Of a DNA stretch of 64,000 bases, positions 52,448 to 61,045 are shown piece after piece (position 1 is the first letter of the stretch; each line of letters begins with the position of its first letter). The notes under the pieces are model-generated. The model saw only the letters and a list, made by a program, of their open reading frames with translations. It was not told where the DNA came from and made no database searches. A program made the translations under genes and the position numbers. Source of the stretch: Rhodomicrobium vannielii ATCC 17100 (GTDB taxonomy: Bacteria; Pseudomonadota; Alphaproteobacteria; Rhizobiales; Rhodomicrobiaceae); assembly GCF_000166055.1 (NCBI RefSeq), contig NC_014664.1, forward strand, positions 1,866,001-1,930,000, in the 5' to 3' direction.

Positions 52448-53551
52448 ATGGGGACCATCCTTCCACGAAAGAGAAAAGACGGGTCCATAGGATATATCGC
52501 GCAAATCTTCATTAAGCGCGAGGGAAAGAGACATCGTGAGGCGCGGACCTTTGATCGAAAACAAGCTGCCGCAGCATGGATCAAGAAGCGCGAAACCGAA
52601 ATTTCAAGGTCCGACGCGCTTTTTGGCGTAAGCCAGACCAAAAGAAACGCTCTGCTTCGAGACGCCATCAACCGCTATGTCGCCGAGAGCCGCAAGGAAA
52701 TTGGTCGAACGAAAGCGCAGGTTCTGAACGCGATCAAAACCTTTGATATCGCCGACATGCCTTGCGCCGACATACGGTCTCAGGACATCGTCGAGTTCGC
52801 AACAATGCTTTCATCCGGACGCACACCGCAGACCGTCGCCAACTATTTATCGCATCTCTCGGCTGTGTTTCGGATCGCAAATCCTGCGTGGGGATATGCG
52901 CTCGATCCACAGGCCATGAAAAACGCCTTCGTTGTCACCACGAATCTTGGCCTAACTGGCAAGTCAAGGGCTCGTGACCGCCGCCCGACGATTGCCGAAC
53001 TCCACCTCATCCTGGATCATTTCACAAAGCAGCGAAGGCGCGCGCCGCAGGCTGCTCCGATGGCCGCAATCGCGGTCTTCGCTCTGTTTTCCACGCGACG
53101 TCAGGAAGAGATCGTCCGTATTCAGTGGAAGGACCTCGATCGCGACAGCAAGCGCGTTCTCGTGCGCGACATGAAACACCCCGGCGAAAAGATCGGCAAC
53201 GACGTGTGGGTCGACATTCCCGATCATGCATTCCGGGTCATCGAGGCCATGCCTCGAAAAGATGAGCGCATCTTCCCGTACAGCACAGATGCGGTAAGCT
53301 CCGCGTTTACACGCGCCGGAAAGCTGCTTGGAATTGACGATCTGAATTTCCATGACCTCAGACACGAAGGCGTTTCGCGTCTCTTCGAGATGGGATGGAG
53401 TATTCCACGTGTCGCCGCCGTTTCCGGTCATCGATCATGGCAATCGCTGAAGCGGTATACACACCTGCGGCAAGCCGGGGACAAGTACGAGGAATGGCCA
53501 TGGCTCGATAGGGTCTGCACCGACCTCATCGCACATGAGCGTGAACGCTAA
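52448..53551 (+). CDS. int: Tyrosine-type site-specific integrase (dusA-associated)
   Basis: A 367-residue integrase. The catalytic residues of the tyrosine recombinases are seen: Arg217 or Arg218 (FSTRRQEEI), His302 and Arg305 (HDLRHEGVSRLFEMG), His328 (SGHRSW) and Tyr337 (SLKRYTHL). The N-terminal arm-binding part is basic (LPRKRKDGSIGYIAQIFIKREGKRHREARTF). HDLRHEGVSRLFE followed by SGHRSWQSLKRYTHL is typical of integrases that target dusA. The ATG at 52448 gives the normal N-terminus (MGTILPRKRKDG); GAGGGG lies upstream. It should catalyse integration and excision of the element. Confidence 0.93.
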   Translation: MGTILPRKRKDGSIGYIAQIFIKREGKRHREARTFDRKQAAAAWIKKRETEISRSDALFGVSQTKRNALLRDAINRYVAESRKEIGRTKAQVLNAIKTFDIADMPCADIRSQDIVEFATMLSSGRTPQTVANYLSHLSAVFRIANPAWGYALDPQAMKNAFVVTTNLGLTGKSRARDRRPTIAELHLILDHFTKQRRRAPQAAPMAAIAVFALFSTRRQEEIVRIQWKDLDRDSKRVLVRDMKHPGEKIGNDVWVDIPDHAFRVIEAMPRKDERIFPYSTDAVSSAFTRAGKLLGIDDLNFHDLRHEGVSRLFEMGWSIPRVAAVSGHRSWQSLKRYTHLRQAGDKYEEWPWLDRVCTDLIAHERER

Positions 53552-53563
53552 GAACAGCGCCCC

Positions 53564-54004
53564 TCAGGGGAGCACTGACAAATCGTCAAGCGCTTCTGGA
53601 TCGCCGAGCGCGGCTTCCGAAATCGCTCGCCTTCCATCCTCTGAAAGCCGCGCAAACTTGTCCGGCCTTTCAGTCCAGAACTTCGCTAGAACAGGATCAA
53701 GCGCCCGCAAGCCGCCTTTACCTTGCTCGTCTTGCGCCGTTCCTGTGGCTTCTGATTTCCGCGAGGGCTCGACGCCAAGTTTTAGCGCGACACCCGCTCC
53801 TCTTTCATCCGTCGGATCGAGAAATGCAACGCCGTTCGATTCAAGCGCCTCTTGAAGCTTGACCATAGTGGCGTAATAGGCCCGCCCCCCCGCTTCGGCA
53901 CGCGCGATCGTGCTTTTGTCGATCCCGGTGATTTCCGCGAGATCGCGAACCGTGAGCTTAAGCGCTGCGCGCGCCATACGGAGCTGGTCTCCTGTAATCG
54001 CCAT
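53564..54004 (-). CDS. XRE-family regulator of the element
   Basis: A 146-residue protein. Residues 3-62 form an HTH_XRE domain (GDQLRMARAALKLTVRDLAEITGIDKSTIARAEAGGRAYYATMVKLQEALESNGVAFLD). The C-terminal part (RALDPVLAKFWTERPDKFARLSEDGRRAISEAALGDPEALDD) resembles most of the 69-residue protein at 57603-57812. It is convergent with the integrase, 12 bases apart. It may control the element, for instance through the palindrome at 52408 (inference). Confidence 0.8.
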   Translation of the reverse strand: MAITGDQLRMARAALKLTVRDLAEITGIDKSTIARAEAGGRAYYATMVKLQEALESNGVAFLDPTDERGAGVALKLGVEPSRKSEATGTAQDEQGKGGLRALDPVLAKFWTERPDKFARLSEDGRRAISEAALGDPEALDDLSVLP

Positions 54005-54097
54005 GCCTATTTTGTCTCATTCTTGCGGACAATGTTGCATAAAGATTAACCCTCGCGTACAGTGTCCGCGTAATCGCCGCTCAGTACGGACATTGCC

Positions 54098-54307
54098 ATG
54101 CAATTGAGCACTGCGGAACTGAAATCAGTTGCGACGCTGATCGGGCGCGCTCGTCTATTTGTGGAAGATGCCCTCAGCGTTGCCGAAAGTGGAGGCGACG
54201 TTGGCGTCACGGCGCGAGTGAAGACGCTCCTTTTTCGAGCGCGCGATGTCGAGCAGGACATTGAGGCCCGCCTTGCGGCTGCCGAGAAGGCGGAGCGGCA
54301 ATCGTGA
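54098..54307 (+). CDS. Small hypothetical helical protein, paralogue of the next gene
   Basis: A 69-residue, mostly helical protein (ATLIGRARLFVEDALSVAESGGDVGVTARVKTLLFRARDVEQDIEARLAAAEKAE). It shares pattern with the following gene product: a helix with an AR...E pair, a GGD turn, and a second Glu-rich helix. The two frames overlap by 4 bases (GTGA), which indicates coupling. The function is unknown. Confidence 0.55.
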   Translation: MQLSTAELKSVATLIGRARLFVEDALSVAESGGDVGVTARVKTLLFRARDVEQDIEARLAAAEKAERQS

Positions 54308-54510
54308 TTTTTACTCGCCTAGAGGTAGAAGCTGCGCGCGGCTTCGTCCGGCAGGCGCGCGCCTTGGCCGAAGCTGTCGCGGAAATCCTACGCCGTGGTG
54401 GCGATGAGGAAGGCGCCGAGCGCATGGATGCAATCCTCGACGCCCTTGACGCGGAAGCGGAATATCTGATGCGTCGGTCAGCGGCCACGCCTATTGGAGG
54501 CCGCGCTTGA
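54304..54510 (+). CDS. Small hypothetical helical protein, paralogue of the previous gene
   Basis: A 68-residue product starting with GTG at 54304 inside the stop of the previous gene. Its two-helix pattern (ARGFVRQARALAEAVAEILRRGGDEEGAERMDAILDALDAEAEYLMRR) parallels the preceding protein. The pair might form a heterodimer (inference). No family is recognised. Confidence 0.5.
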   Translation: MIFTRLEVEAARGFVRQARALAEAVAEILRRGGDEEGAERMDAILDALDAEAEYLMRRSAATPIGGRA

Positions 54511-54520
54511 TCGCCATGGA

Positions 54521-54754
54521 ATGGCGAAAGCTTACGGCGAGCGCGTGCCTGTAAAAGCGCGCGCGGCTGCATGGGCGCAATTCGCGCAGCGCAGACGCAC
54601 TGAGGCATTCATCGATATAAGACGCCGTCGGCAGGCTCGCGTACTCTACCGCGTAGACGGTAGGGTCCTATGGCTCTCCATTCGGGGCTCTTTTCTCTTC
54701 CAATGGACACGGTGGGCGTGGACGCCGCTCAAAAGGCTTGGGAAGGCTTCATGA
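54521..54754 (+). CDS. Small basic hypothetical protein
   Basis: A 77-residue Arg-rich product (KAYGERVPVKARAAAWAQFAQRRRTEAFIDIRRRRQARVLYRVDGRVLWLSIRG). The start is uncertain (ATG 54521 or TTG 54494). No homology is recognised; the call rests on position after two coupled small genes and on codon pattern. Confidence 0.35.
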   Translation: MAKAYGERVPVKARAAAWAQFAQRRRTEAFIDIRRRRQARVLYRVDGRVLWLSIRGSFLFQWTRWAWTPLKRLGKAS

Positions 54755-54921
54755 GCGCGGCTCGCTGCGAGGCGCTGCGTTGATGGCGGGACCGAGCTCA
54801 ATTTCTGGAAAAGTGACGAAGAGGGCGGACAAGGCTCTTGATCAATCGACTGATAGTGCATAGACAATCATAAGTGAGGCGCTACGGCCCTCAATGAAAC
54901 TCCTCAAACCGGTCCGAGCCG

Positions 54922-55479
54922 ATGGTGACCCAATCAATCCGGCCATTTTCAGGGCCTTACCTTAGGCCAAGCGCGCCCTTTCGTGCGGGGCTCCCGGCCC
55001 CGCAAATCCACAGCGATGTTTTCATCGCCGACACCGCGAAGATTTTGGGAGACGTGCACATCGCGGAAGGCGCCAGCGTCTGGCATTATGCCGTCATAAG
55101 AGGTGACGCCAACGCGATCCGGATCGGCCGGCAAGCGAACATTCAGGATGGTGCGATCATCCATTGCAGAGCCGCCCATCCCGTGAGCATCGGAGATGGG
55201 GTTTCTATCGGTCACGGCACCATCCTTCACGGATGCACGATCGCAAATCATTGCCTCATCGGACTTGGCGCACGGGTGCTCGACGGCGTGCGGCTCGCAG
55301 AAGATACGCTTGTCGGTGCCGCTGCGCTCGTGCTCCCCGGTGTCGAGTATCCCGCGAATGTCCTTCTAATCGGCGCACCGGCTCGAATTGCCCGCCCGCT
55401 CACCGAGGGCGAGCGCCAGGAGATCAGGCTCAATGCCGAGCGCTACGTCTCTCTCAGCAGGGTTTACGAGGCCGCGTAG
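54922..55479 (+). CDS. Gamma-carbonic-anhydrase-like hexapeptide-repeat protein
   Basis: A 185-residue left-handed beta-helix protein. Hexapeptide turns run from IHSDVFIADTAKILGDVHIAEGASVWHYAVIRGD through INIQDGAIIH, HPVSIGDGVSIGHGTILHGCTIANHCLIGLGARVLDGVRLAEDTLVGAAALVLPGV. The zinc-type His residues (DGAIIH, IGHGTILHGC) are in place as in gamma-carbonic anhydrases and the PaaY/CaiE relatives. Activity cannot be predicted because many members are not carbonic anhydrases. It is cargo in the dusA island; no operon partner is evident. Confidence 0.88.
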   Translation: MVTQSIRPFSGPYLRPSAPFRAGLPAPQIHSDVFIADTAKILGDVHIAEGASVWHYAVIRGDANAIRIGRQANIQDGAIIHCRAAHPVSIGDGVSIGHGTILHGCTIANHCLIGLGARVLDGVRLAEDTLVGAAALVLPGVEYPANVLLIGAPARIARPLTEGERQEIRLNAERYVSLSRVYEAA

Positions 55480-55518
55480 CTCGCTGCCGCGGGTGCGACG
55501 AATAGCGAAGATGATCGT

Positions 55519-55725
55519 GTGAGAAAGCGAAATTTGAGCCATTTTTTGGCGAAGCCCCAAGGCAGGCTCGGAAACACATATACCAATATGACATTTTCGA
55601 TGCCGCGTGAGACCGCCGCGCGTTTGAGCGACGCAGGGGCGGCGAGAGGCACGGATGTGCAAGGGGTCATCGAGCTTGCTGTCGATGAATGGCTTGCGCG
55701 CCAGGCCGAGATTCCACAGGCCTAG
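55519..55725 (+). CDS. Small hypothetical protein with ribbon-helix-helix-like end
   Basis: A 68-residue product with GTG start, or 45 residues from ATG 55588. The part MTFSMPRETAARLSDAGAARGTDVQGVIELAVDEWLARQ has the strand-helix-helix layout of RHH antitoxin-like DNA-binding proteins. No toxin partner is seen next to it. The call is weak because of size. Confidence 0.4.
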   Translation: MRKRNLSHFLAKPQGRLGNTYTNMTFSMPRETAARLSDAGAARGTDVQGVIELAVDEWLARQAEIPQA

Positions 55726-56087
55726 CGATAGCAACGTTCAGCGCCCGCTCGACGACAATCATGAAAGCGGGATTGATGCTCCGGCGCAGTCTTCAAAGCC
55801 TGCGATTTTCAAAGTGCCGAACGATAAGCGGGCTTATTGAAATGGGGTAACGAAATCCCCGCCCTTGACCATGCGAGATCAAAAGCGGCGCTCACGGATC
55901 TCGGGGCAAAGGTCGAAAGAGGCCGGGAGCGGAAGAAGCGGGTCTCCCGAAATGCTCAAGCGGCCACGCCGGCTTACAGATCTCATAGCGGGCCATGCTG
56001 GAGAAGCGCCAGCTGCGGGCAGAGAGGGCCAGCAGCAGACACGGCGGGGCGGCTGGGCTATGCTGGTCCGGGAATTGGGTGACACTC
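55726..56087. other. Gap in the island without a supported gene
   Basis: About 360 bases. Several overlapping short frames occur (for example 55837-56082 and 55865-56116), none with a family likeness or convincing start. It may hold the promoter of the next gene. Confidence 0.4.
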
Positions 56088-57002
56088 ATGCACAATCACT
56101 ACGAAGATATCCTTGAGCGAATCGCTGAACCGCCGACATGGTTCGACGATTATGGCGTGCCGCGGTTTGCAGACTTCTCGCCGCGGCGGCTCAGCAATAT
56201 TTACGCGCGCGAGGCAGCGCTTGCCGAAGTCACATGCCAGGGGTGCGGCCGTATGTTTAAAGTTGCGCTCACAGACGTTTTCCCTCCTAAACAGTTGAGC
56301 TTAAGCGACGCAATCCGGCTCCGGCAGGTGCAATATGGTGACCCGCCGAACGTCAACTGCTGTGCCGCCGGTCCTACTATGACCAGCGTGATGCATAGAA
56401 TTCTGCAGTATTGGTCGCGTGACTATGAAGTCGGCACGGACTGGCAGCGCGATCCAAAGCTTGAAGGAGAAGTTCTGGAACCACCGCTTGACCAACCGGA
56501 TACGGTCGCAAGAGCACTTGCCGCCGTCGGCTCAGGCAAGCGGTCAATCCTCGTCATGTGCACCAGTCATCGGAACCGTTACGACCTCGCGGGCCGAATC
56601 ACGGCGGCGATGGCAAATGATGGACGCGTCCTCGTCGCCTTTCACGAAAGTTACCCTGTCGTTGCTTGGAAGATGCTCGAAGGCCTCGTGCCGGCGGCGA
56701 GTATGGGTCATTGGAAAGATGGTCGCACTGTAACGCTGGCCGAATTCGCACGCGTCAAGGATATTCAACTCGCAACGATCGACAGCATTATAATTCTCGC
56801 GGGGCCGCGCCCTGTCTCCATATCGACGTTGACCCCAGTCGGCTTGGCAAGAAAAGAAGCTAGGCAAAAGGTCTGGAGCGATGTTGCCACCCAATTCGCC
56901 ACCGAAGCTTGTAATAAGGTCCAGATCGAATTCGCGTTGGCGCATTCGATCTGTATGATCGCTAATCCTGACCTCGTGATCGACGGCGCGCAGTCTAAAT
57001 AA
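56088..57002 (+). CDS. Two-part hypothetical protein of the island, Cys-rich N-terminal module
   Basis: A 304-residue protein. The N-terminal 130 residues (YEDILERIAEPPTWFDDYGVPRFADFSPRRLSNIYAREAALAEVTCQGCGRMFKVA ... YGDPPNVNCCAAGPTMTSVMHRILQYWSRD) include a C-x2-C pair and a CC pair and may bind zinc. Proteins like this half recur as short hypotheticals in Hyphomicrobiales mobile DNA (recalled, not searched). The C-terminal half (DTVARALAAVGSGKRSILVMCTSHRNRYDLAGRITAAMANDGRVLVAFHESYPV...) is unrecognised. The base composition is less GC-rich than in the core genes. ATG 56088 is the first start that keeps the module and drops non-conserved leader. Confidence 0.65.
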   Translation: MHNHYEDILERIAEPPTWFDDYGVPRFADFSPRRLSNIYAREAALAEVTCQGCGRMFKVALTDVFPPKQLSLSDAIRLRQVQYGDPPNVNCCAAGPTMTSVMHRILQYWSRDYEVGTDWQRDPKLEGEVLEPPLDQPDTVARALAAVGSGKRSILVMCTSHRNRYDLAGRITAAMANDGRVLVAFHESYPVVAWKMLEGLVPAASMGHWKDGRTVTLAEFARVKDIQLATIDSIIILAGPRPVSISTLTPVGLARKEARQKVWSDVATQFATEACNKVQIEFALAHSICMIANPDLVIDGAQSK

Positions 57003-57231
57003 TCGCGGCTTTGGGTCAAGTGCGGGATTGTGTCGGCGTTTTCGGATAAGCCCGCAATGGGATCCATTAGCCGAAGTGGTGCGCTTGGAATCGCGAGAAA
57101 GCCTGCAGGACCGCTCCCGACCCGACTCGGAAAACTTGGCGACCGGGGATAAACGCCTGTCGGTTCGGCATTGCGTTCAACCGTCGCGGCGCAATGGGGT
57201 CTGGTGAGAAGCTCGATCAGGGACGAAAGCG

Positions 57232-57519
57232 GTGAGAGAGATACCCTTGACGCCAGAAACTTCGAGGATCGCTAGGCGGATCATCTGGTTCGAGCGGTCG
57301 TCTGCTGCGCTTTCCGATCCCGTTCGTTTCATGGCTTATGCTATGGCGCGCGCCACCCATGAGGACATGCAGGTGCTTCGCCGATATGTTCCGCTGGAAG
57401 ACTTGGTCGAGGCGCTCGATCGGGCGCCGCCTGGGATCATCGACGCGCGATCTTGGGCGTATTCGAACCTGATTGCCGGCCGTTATCCCGCGCCTCCTTT
57501 GCCCAAGAGGCAGCTTTAG
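57232..57519 (+). CDS. Hypothetical 95-residue protein
   Basis: Starts with GTG. The sequence (IARRIIWFERSSAALSDPVRFMAYAMARATHEDMQVLRRYVPLEDLVEALDRAPPGIIDARSWAYSNLIAGRYPAPPLPKR) is well ordered and ends with an SWAYxNL...GRYP...PLP block. Small proteins of this look occur near nucleotidyltransferase toxins in other genomes (recollection, not checked), but no such toxin is nearby. The function is unknown. Confidence 0.55.
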   Translation: MREIPLTPETSRIARRIIWFERSSAALSDPVRFMAYAMARATHEDMQVLRRYVPLEDLVEALDRAPPGIIDARSWAYSNLIAGRYPAPPLPKRQL

Positions 57520-57602
57520 AGAGTCGCTGTTCGGCTGAATATGGCGTCGCGATCATGATTTGGCGGCACGTTCCGCGGCTGCAAGAGACTGAGAGAGGCT
57601 AA

Positions 57603-57812
57603 TTGAACGCCGAGGTGCCAGCGCCTGGAGGGCGTTCGGATGAAAGCGAAGACAACGAGCCCGACGGCTTGACGGCTCTCGATTGCGAGTTGGTCGACCA
57701 TTGGCGCAAGCGACCACAGCTTTGGCACTCGCTTTCGGAGACAGGTCAGCTTGTGCTGTCCCGCGAAATGTTTGGCGAGGATTGCGCAAACGAGGTGCGC
57801 CCCGGAGAATGA
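57603..57812 (+). CDS. Small protein sharing a module with the XRE regulator
   Basis: A 69-residue product with a TTG start. Residues 23-60 (LTALDCELVDHWRKRPQLWHSLSETGQLVLSREMFGED) align without gaps to the C-terminus of the XRE regulator at 53564-54004 (RALDPVLAKFWTERPDKFARLSEDGRRAISEAALGD): shared ALD, W, RP, LSE-G and S positions. It lacks the HTH. It may compete with or bind the regulator (inference). Confidence 0.5.
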   Translation: MNAEVPAPGGRSDESEDNEPDGLTALDCELVDHWRKRPQLWHSLSETGQLVLSREMFGEDCANEVRPGE

Positions 57813-57848
57813 GGCGCGACCCCTGATCCTTCGTCGTGTCCTCCCGAA

Positions 57849-58772
57849 TCAAGGACGGTGGAGCCCTCGAAGGCTGAGCTTCGCTCCGACCCGGTCTCGG
57901 CAAACGGGCTCAGCGAGACGAAGCAAGAGAGCTTTTAGATAAGGCGCGGGACGCGGGATCGCGGGCGTGATTTTGAGCGTGAGAGACGCGGCGGTGAGAA
58001 GCAGGAGCACGGCGAAGACGCGCTTTAGAAGCGTAACCGGCAGGCTATGCGCGAGCCTCGCTCCAACAGGCGCAGTCAGAACGCTTGCGACGCCGATTGC
58101 GCCGACAGCCGGCATGAAAATCGCGCCCGCGCAAGCGGTGGAACAGCCTTCGGGCGAAGGCGCGAGAAGATAGCCTGCAACGCCCGCCGCAGCGAGCGGA
58201 AGGCCGAGCGCGGACGCCGTTCCGATCGCCTTCTTCATGGACACGAAGCGCGACAGGATCGGGACGCAGAAGAAGGCTCCGCCAAATCCGAGAAGCGCCG
58301 CAAGCGCCCCGCCGCTCACACTCTTCAGCGCGGTCTCTGCCAGGCGTTTGGCGCCAAGTCGGTCCAGGGCGGCGGCTTGTTTCGCCCTTTCGGGCCTCAG
58401 CACCCCCCATGTGAATACAATCGCGTAGAGGACGAAGACGGCGACGATCATGCGCGCATCGAGAAAGGGCGCGAGCATGGTTGCCAGAAAGGCGCCCGTG
58501 ATAAGGGCGGGCGCCAGGAGGACGGCGCATCTGAGACAGACGGCGCCCTTTGCCGCATGGGCCTGGGCGCTTGCAAGCGCGGTTGGAATGACGAGCGCCA
58601 GCGAAGTGGCGGTGGCGATTCTCGGCACGTCCGGCCCGAAGATGCCCAACAATGGCAGCCCGTAGATGAGGCTTGGCACCACGACGAGGCCGCCGCCGAT
58701 GCCCAGCAGTCCCGCGGAGAGACCTGAGATGCAGCCGACGGCAGCGAGCAGGAGCCAGTCAACCGGCGTCAT
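57849..58772 (-). CDS. TauE/SafE family permease (island copy 2)
   Basis: A 307-residue membrane protein: VGCISGLSAGLLGIGGGLVVVPSLIYGLPLLG, ATATSLALVIPTALASAQAHAAKGAV and LAALLGFGGAFFCVPILSRFVSMKKAIGTASALGLPLAAAGVAGYLLA. It overlaps the preceding TauE/SafE gene by 4 bases (ATGA) and is thus coupled to it. Two different permeases together may form a heteromeric carrier for a sulfur anion (inference). It is the last gene of the leftward trb-linked cluster. Confidence 0.88.
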   Translation of the reverse strand: MTPVDWLLLAAVGCISGLSAGLLGIGGGLVVVPSLIYGLPLLGIFGPDVPRIATATSLALVIPTALASAQAHAAKGAVCLRCAVLLAPALITGAFLATMLAPFLDARMIVAVFVLYAIVFTWGVLRPERAKQAAALDRLGAKRLAETALKSVSGGALAALLGFGGAFFCVPILSRFVSMKKAIGTASALGLPLAAAGVAGYLLAPSPEGCSTACAGAIFMPAVGAIGVASVLTAPVGARLAHSLPVTLLKRVFAVLLLLTAASLTLKITPAIPRPAPYLKALLLRLAEPVCRDRVGAKLSLRGLHRP

Positions 58773-59728
58773 CGGGCCTCGCTGATAGGCGTTAGGGCCA
58801 AGGTTTCATGATCGAAGATTGGCGCGGCGGGAGCGGGCTGTGGCTCGCAAAGCGAACCCAGCACAAGGTCGAGAGCGCTTTCTCGAGTCTCTGCCAAAAG
58901 GCTGCCAAGGCCCTCAGAGCGAAGGCCGGCCGTGCACAGAAGTGCCATGGCGAAGAGCGCGAGCGAGCGGCTCGCCGGGGCCGACGGCAAGAAGGGTCTG
59001 AGCCGCAGCGCAAGCGGCGCGATGAGGACGGCACTCATGCCGATTGCGGCCAGAGCAGGCAGAAAGATGACGCCTGCGCAGGCCGGCCCGCAGGTCAGGG
59101 GCGCCGGGACCAAGAGAGCGCCGACCGAGGCGGTGAACGCAAAGGGCAAGGTCAAGGCGCTTGCGGTGGCGGCCGCTTTAGAAGGAAGGGCCTTGGCGAG
59201 AGAGCGCGCCAAAACCAAGCCCGCGCTTACACCGGTAAGGGCGGCGAAGGCTCCGCCCGCAACCGTTTTCAGAGTCAGGGCAATGAGCGAAGGATTGCGC
59301 GGCTGACCATCGGCTCCGCCGCCGCCCGCATGCCTCGAGAGTCGAAGGGCCAGAAGGATGGGTCCTGAACTGAGAAGAAGCGCAACGATCCGGCCGTCCA
59401 AATTATCCGCGACCATCGCGGCGATCACCGCGCCAACGGCCGCGCCTGGCGCAAGAAGGAGGATGAGGTCCCAATCGGTCGCCTTCCAGGAGTTCTTGCC
59501 CTCCGCTTGGCCAATCGTCACCGGGATCAAGATCGCAAGGGCGGTCGCCGCGGAGAGCCGGGGCGCCGCCTCGGCGGTCACGCCGCAAAGGGGAAGCACA
59601 ATGAGAAGGGCCGGAGCGAGGGCAAGGCCTCCGGCTTGGCCGAACAGCCCGAAGCAAAGGCCGATAGCGCCGCCCGTCAGGATCAGAAGTCCCCAGGCGG
59701 ATGGATCAAGGGCAACGTCCATGGCCAT
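58769..59728 (-). CDS. TauE/SafE family permease (island copy 1)
   Basis: A 319-residue membrane protein of the same family but divergent: GGAIGLCFGLFGQAGGLALAPALLIVLPLCGVTAEAAPRLSAATALAILIPVTIGQAEGKNSW and a second half with GAFAALTGVSAGLVLARSLAKALPSKAAATASALTLPFAFTASVGALLVPAPLTCG. The GIGGG motif of the first half reads FGQAGG. It begins 24 bases after trbI and so is probably transcribed with the conjugation genes. Confidence 0.82.
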   Translation of the reverse strand: MAMDVALDPSAWGLLILTGGAIGLCFGLFGQAGGLALAPALLIVLPLCGVTAEAAPRLSAATALAILIPVTIGQAEGKNSWKATDWDLILLLAPGAAVGAVIAAMVADNLDGRIVALLLSSGPILLALRLSRHAGGGGADGQPRNPSLIALTLKTVAGGAFAALTGVSAGLVLARSLAKALPSKAAATASALTLPFAFTASVGALLVPAPLTCGPACAGVIFLPALAAIGMSAVLIAPLALRLRPFLPSAPASRSLALFAMALLCTAGLRSEGLGSLLAETRESALDLVLGSLCEPQPAPAAPIFDHETLALTPISEAR

Positions 59729-59752
59729 CTCCCTTCGTGGGTTCGGATGGCC

Positions 59753-61045
59753 TCATCGCTGCACCCCGTCGCGATAGGGATACCCCCCGAAAAACGCCGT
59801 CGCCTTGTCGCCTGGGATCCAGGGCCGAAGGATCAGATCCTTCGTCACCTGCACCACGAAGCGGTAGCCGGGCCTTACCTCGAGCGTCGGCTGGATTTGC
59901 AGATTGCGCCTTGCCATTTCCATGCCGAGTTGGCCCATCTGCTGGCCAGTGGACGCCGCGATGGTCTGCGTCGCGTTGAGCCCGCCGCTCGTCTGGTTGT
60001 TGCCATTGCCCTGGCTGACCTGAATGCCAGCGGAGAAGGCCGAGAGCAGAATGGCGTTGCTCCAGATCTTCCAGACATGGTTGTTGACCTGATCTTTGAA
60101 GCCCGCATAGCCGCCTTCGTCGGCGCCGGGCATCCGGCCAAGATCGAGCGAGGACGCATCGGGATAGATGATCCGCGTCCAGGCCACGAGCACCCGCTCC
60201 TGGCCGGTGGTAATGCCGGAATCGTAGGTGCCGACGAGCTTTGATCCTTGCGGGATGACAATGAAGCGCCCGGTGGCGGTGTCGTAGACGTTCTCTGAAA
60301 CCTGGGCCAGAAGCTGGCCCGGTAGATCGGAATTCACCCCGCCGATCATCACAGCCGGGATCACCGTGCCGGCGCGCACCTCGTAGGGCGAGCGCGGCGC
60401 TTCGCGGCGGGCCTTGAGCGTGTTCTGGTCGGCTGTTTTCGGGTCCTGGTCTGCGAGGAAGGCGCGCTTGTCGCGCTGCCGGTTGAGATCGTGCTCGGCA
60501 TCGCCGCCGAGCTGCGCAAGTCGGTCCGCCGCCAATCTCGCAAACTGTTCCGAGGCCGAAAGCGGCGCGGGCACTGCCTCGCTTGCCGGCGAAGCGGTTC
60601 GTCTTGGAAGATTGGCCTGGATTTCGGAACCGGCTCCAAGTGCTGTCAGCGCGAGCTTTTCTCGGGCCTCGCGCAAGTGCTCGAGGCGCTTGTAATAGCT
60701 CTCCCAGGCAAGACGATTGGGATCGGGCGCGTCTGGAACAGGCGGCGCCGGTTGGGGCGCAACCGGTTGCGGCAGCACCGGGATGGTCTCGGGCGCTTTG
60801 GGCGGAATGTAGCCCGCGTCGGGAGCGTTCGCGAGAATGCCGATCGGTGTTTGCGTCCGCCCACCCCTGCCGGGGTCTTGTTTCGAGGCCTGCAGGCGCA
60901 AATGATAGGTGTAGGCGATGGTTGCCATGATGAGCGCCAGGATCGCCATGGCGATCATGAGCGGAACGCGGTTCAGGCGCCGAACGCCTGCGCCGCGTGA
61001 CGGCGACCCGCCCAACAGATCGGGAGAAGAAGGGGTCTCGTTCAC
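59753..61045 (-). CDS. trbI: Conjugal transfer protein TrbI (VirB10-like)
   Basis: A 430-residue VirB10-type protein that spans from the inner membrane to the outer-membrane core of the type IV channel. A single membrane helix (LNRVPLMIAMAILALIMATIAYTYHL) is followed by a Pro-rich periplasmic part (VLPQPVAPQPAPPVPDAPDPN) and the C-terminal TrbI domain (YEVRAGTVIPAVMIGGVNSDLPGQLLAQVSENVYDTATGRFIVIPQGSKLVGTYDSGITTGQERVLVAWTRIIYPD). A GTG start at 61045 is used because AGAGGT lies upstream and the family N-terminus begins here. Confidence 0.94.
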   Translation of the reverse strand: MNETPSSPDLLGGSPSRGAGVRRLNRVPLMIAMAILALIMATIAYTYHLRLQASKQDPGRGGRTQTPIGILANAPDAGYIPPKAPETIPVLPQPVAPQPAPPVPDAPDPNRLAWESYYKRLEHLREAREKLALTALGAGSEIQANLPRRTASPASEAVPAPLSASEQFARLAADRLAQLGGDAEHDLNRQRDKRAFLADQDPKTADQNTLKARREAPRSPYEVRAGTVIPAVMIGGVNSDLPGQLLAQVSENVYDTATGRFIVIPQGSKLVGTYDSGITTGQERVLVAWTRIIYPDASSLDLGRMPGADEGGYAGFKDQVNNHVWKIWSNAILLSAFSAGIQVSQGNGNNQTSGGLNATQTIAASTGQQMGQLGMEMARRNLQIQPTLEVRPGYRFVVQVTKDLILRPWIPGDKATAFFGGYPYRDGVQR

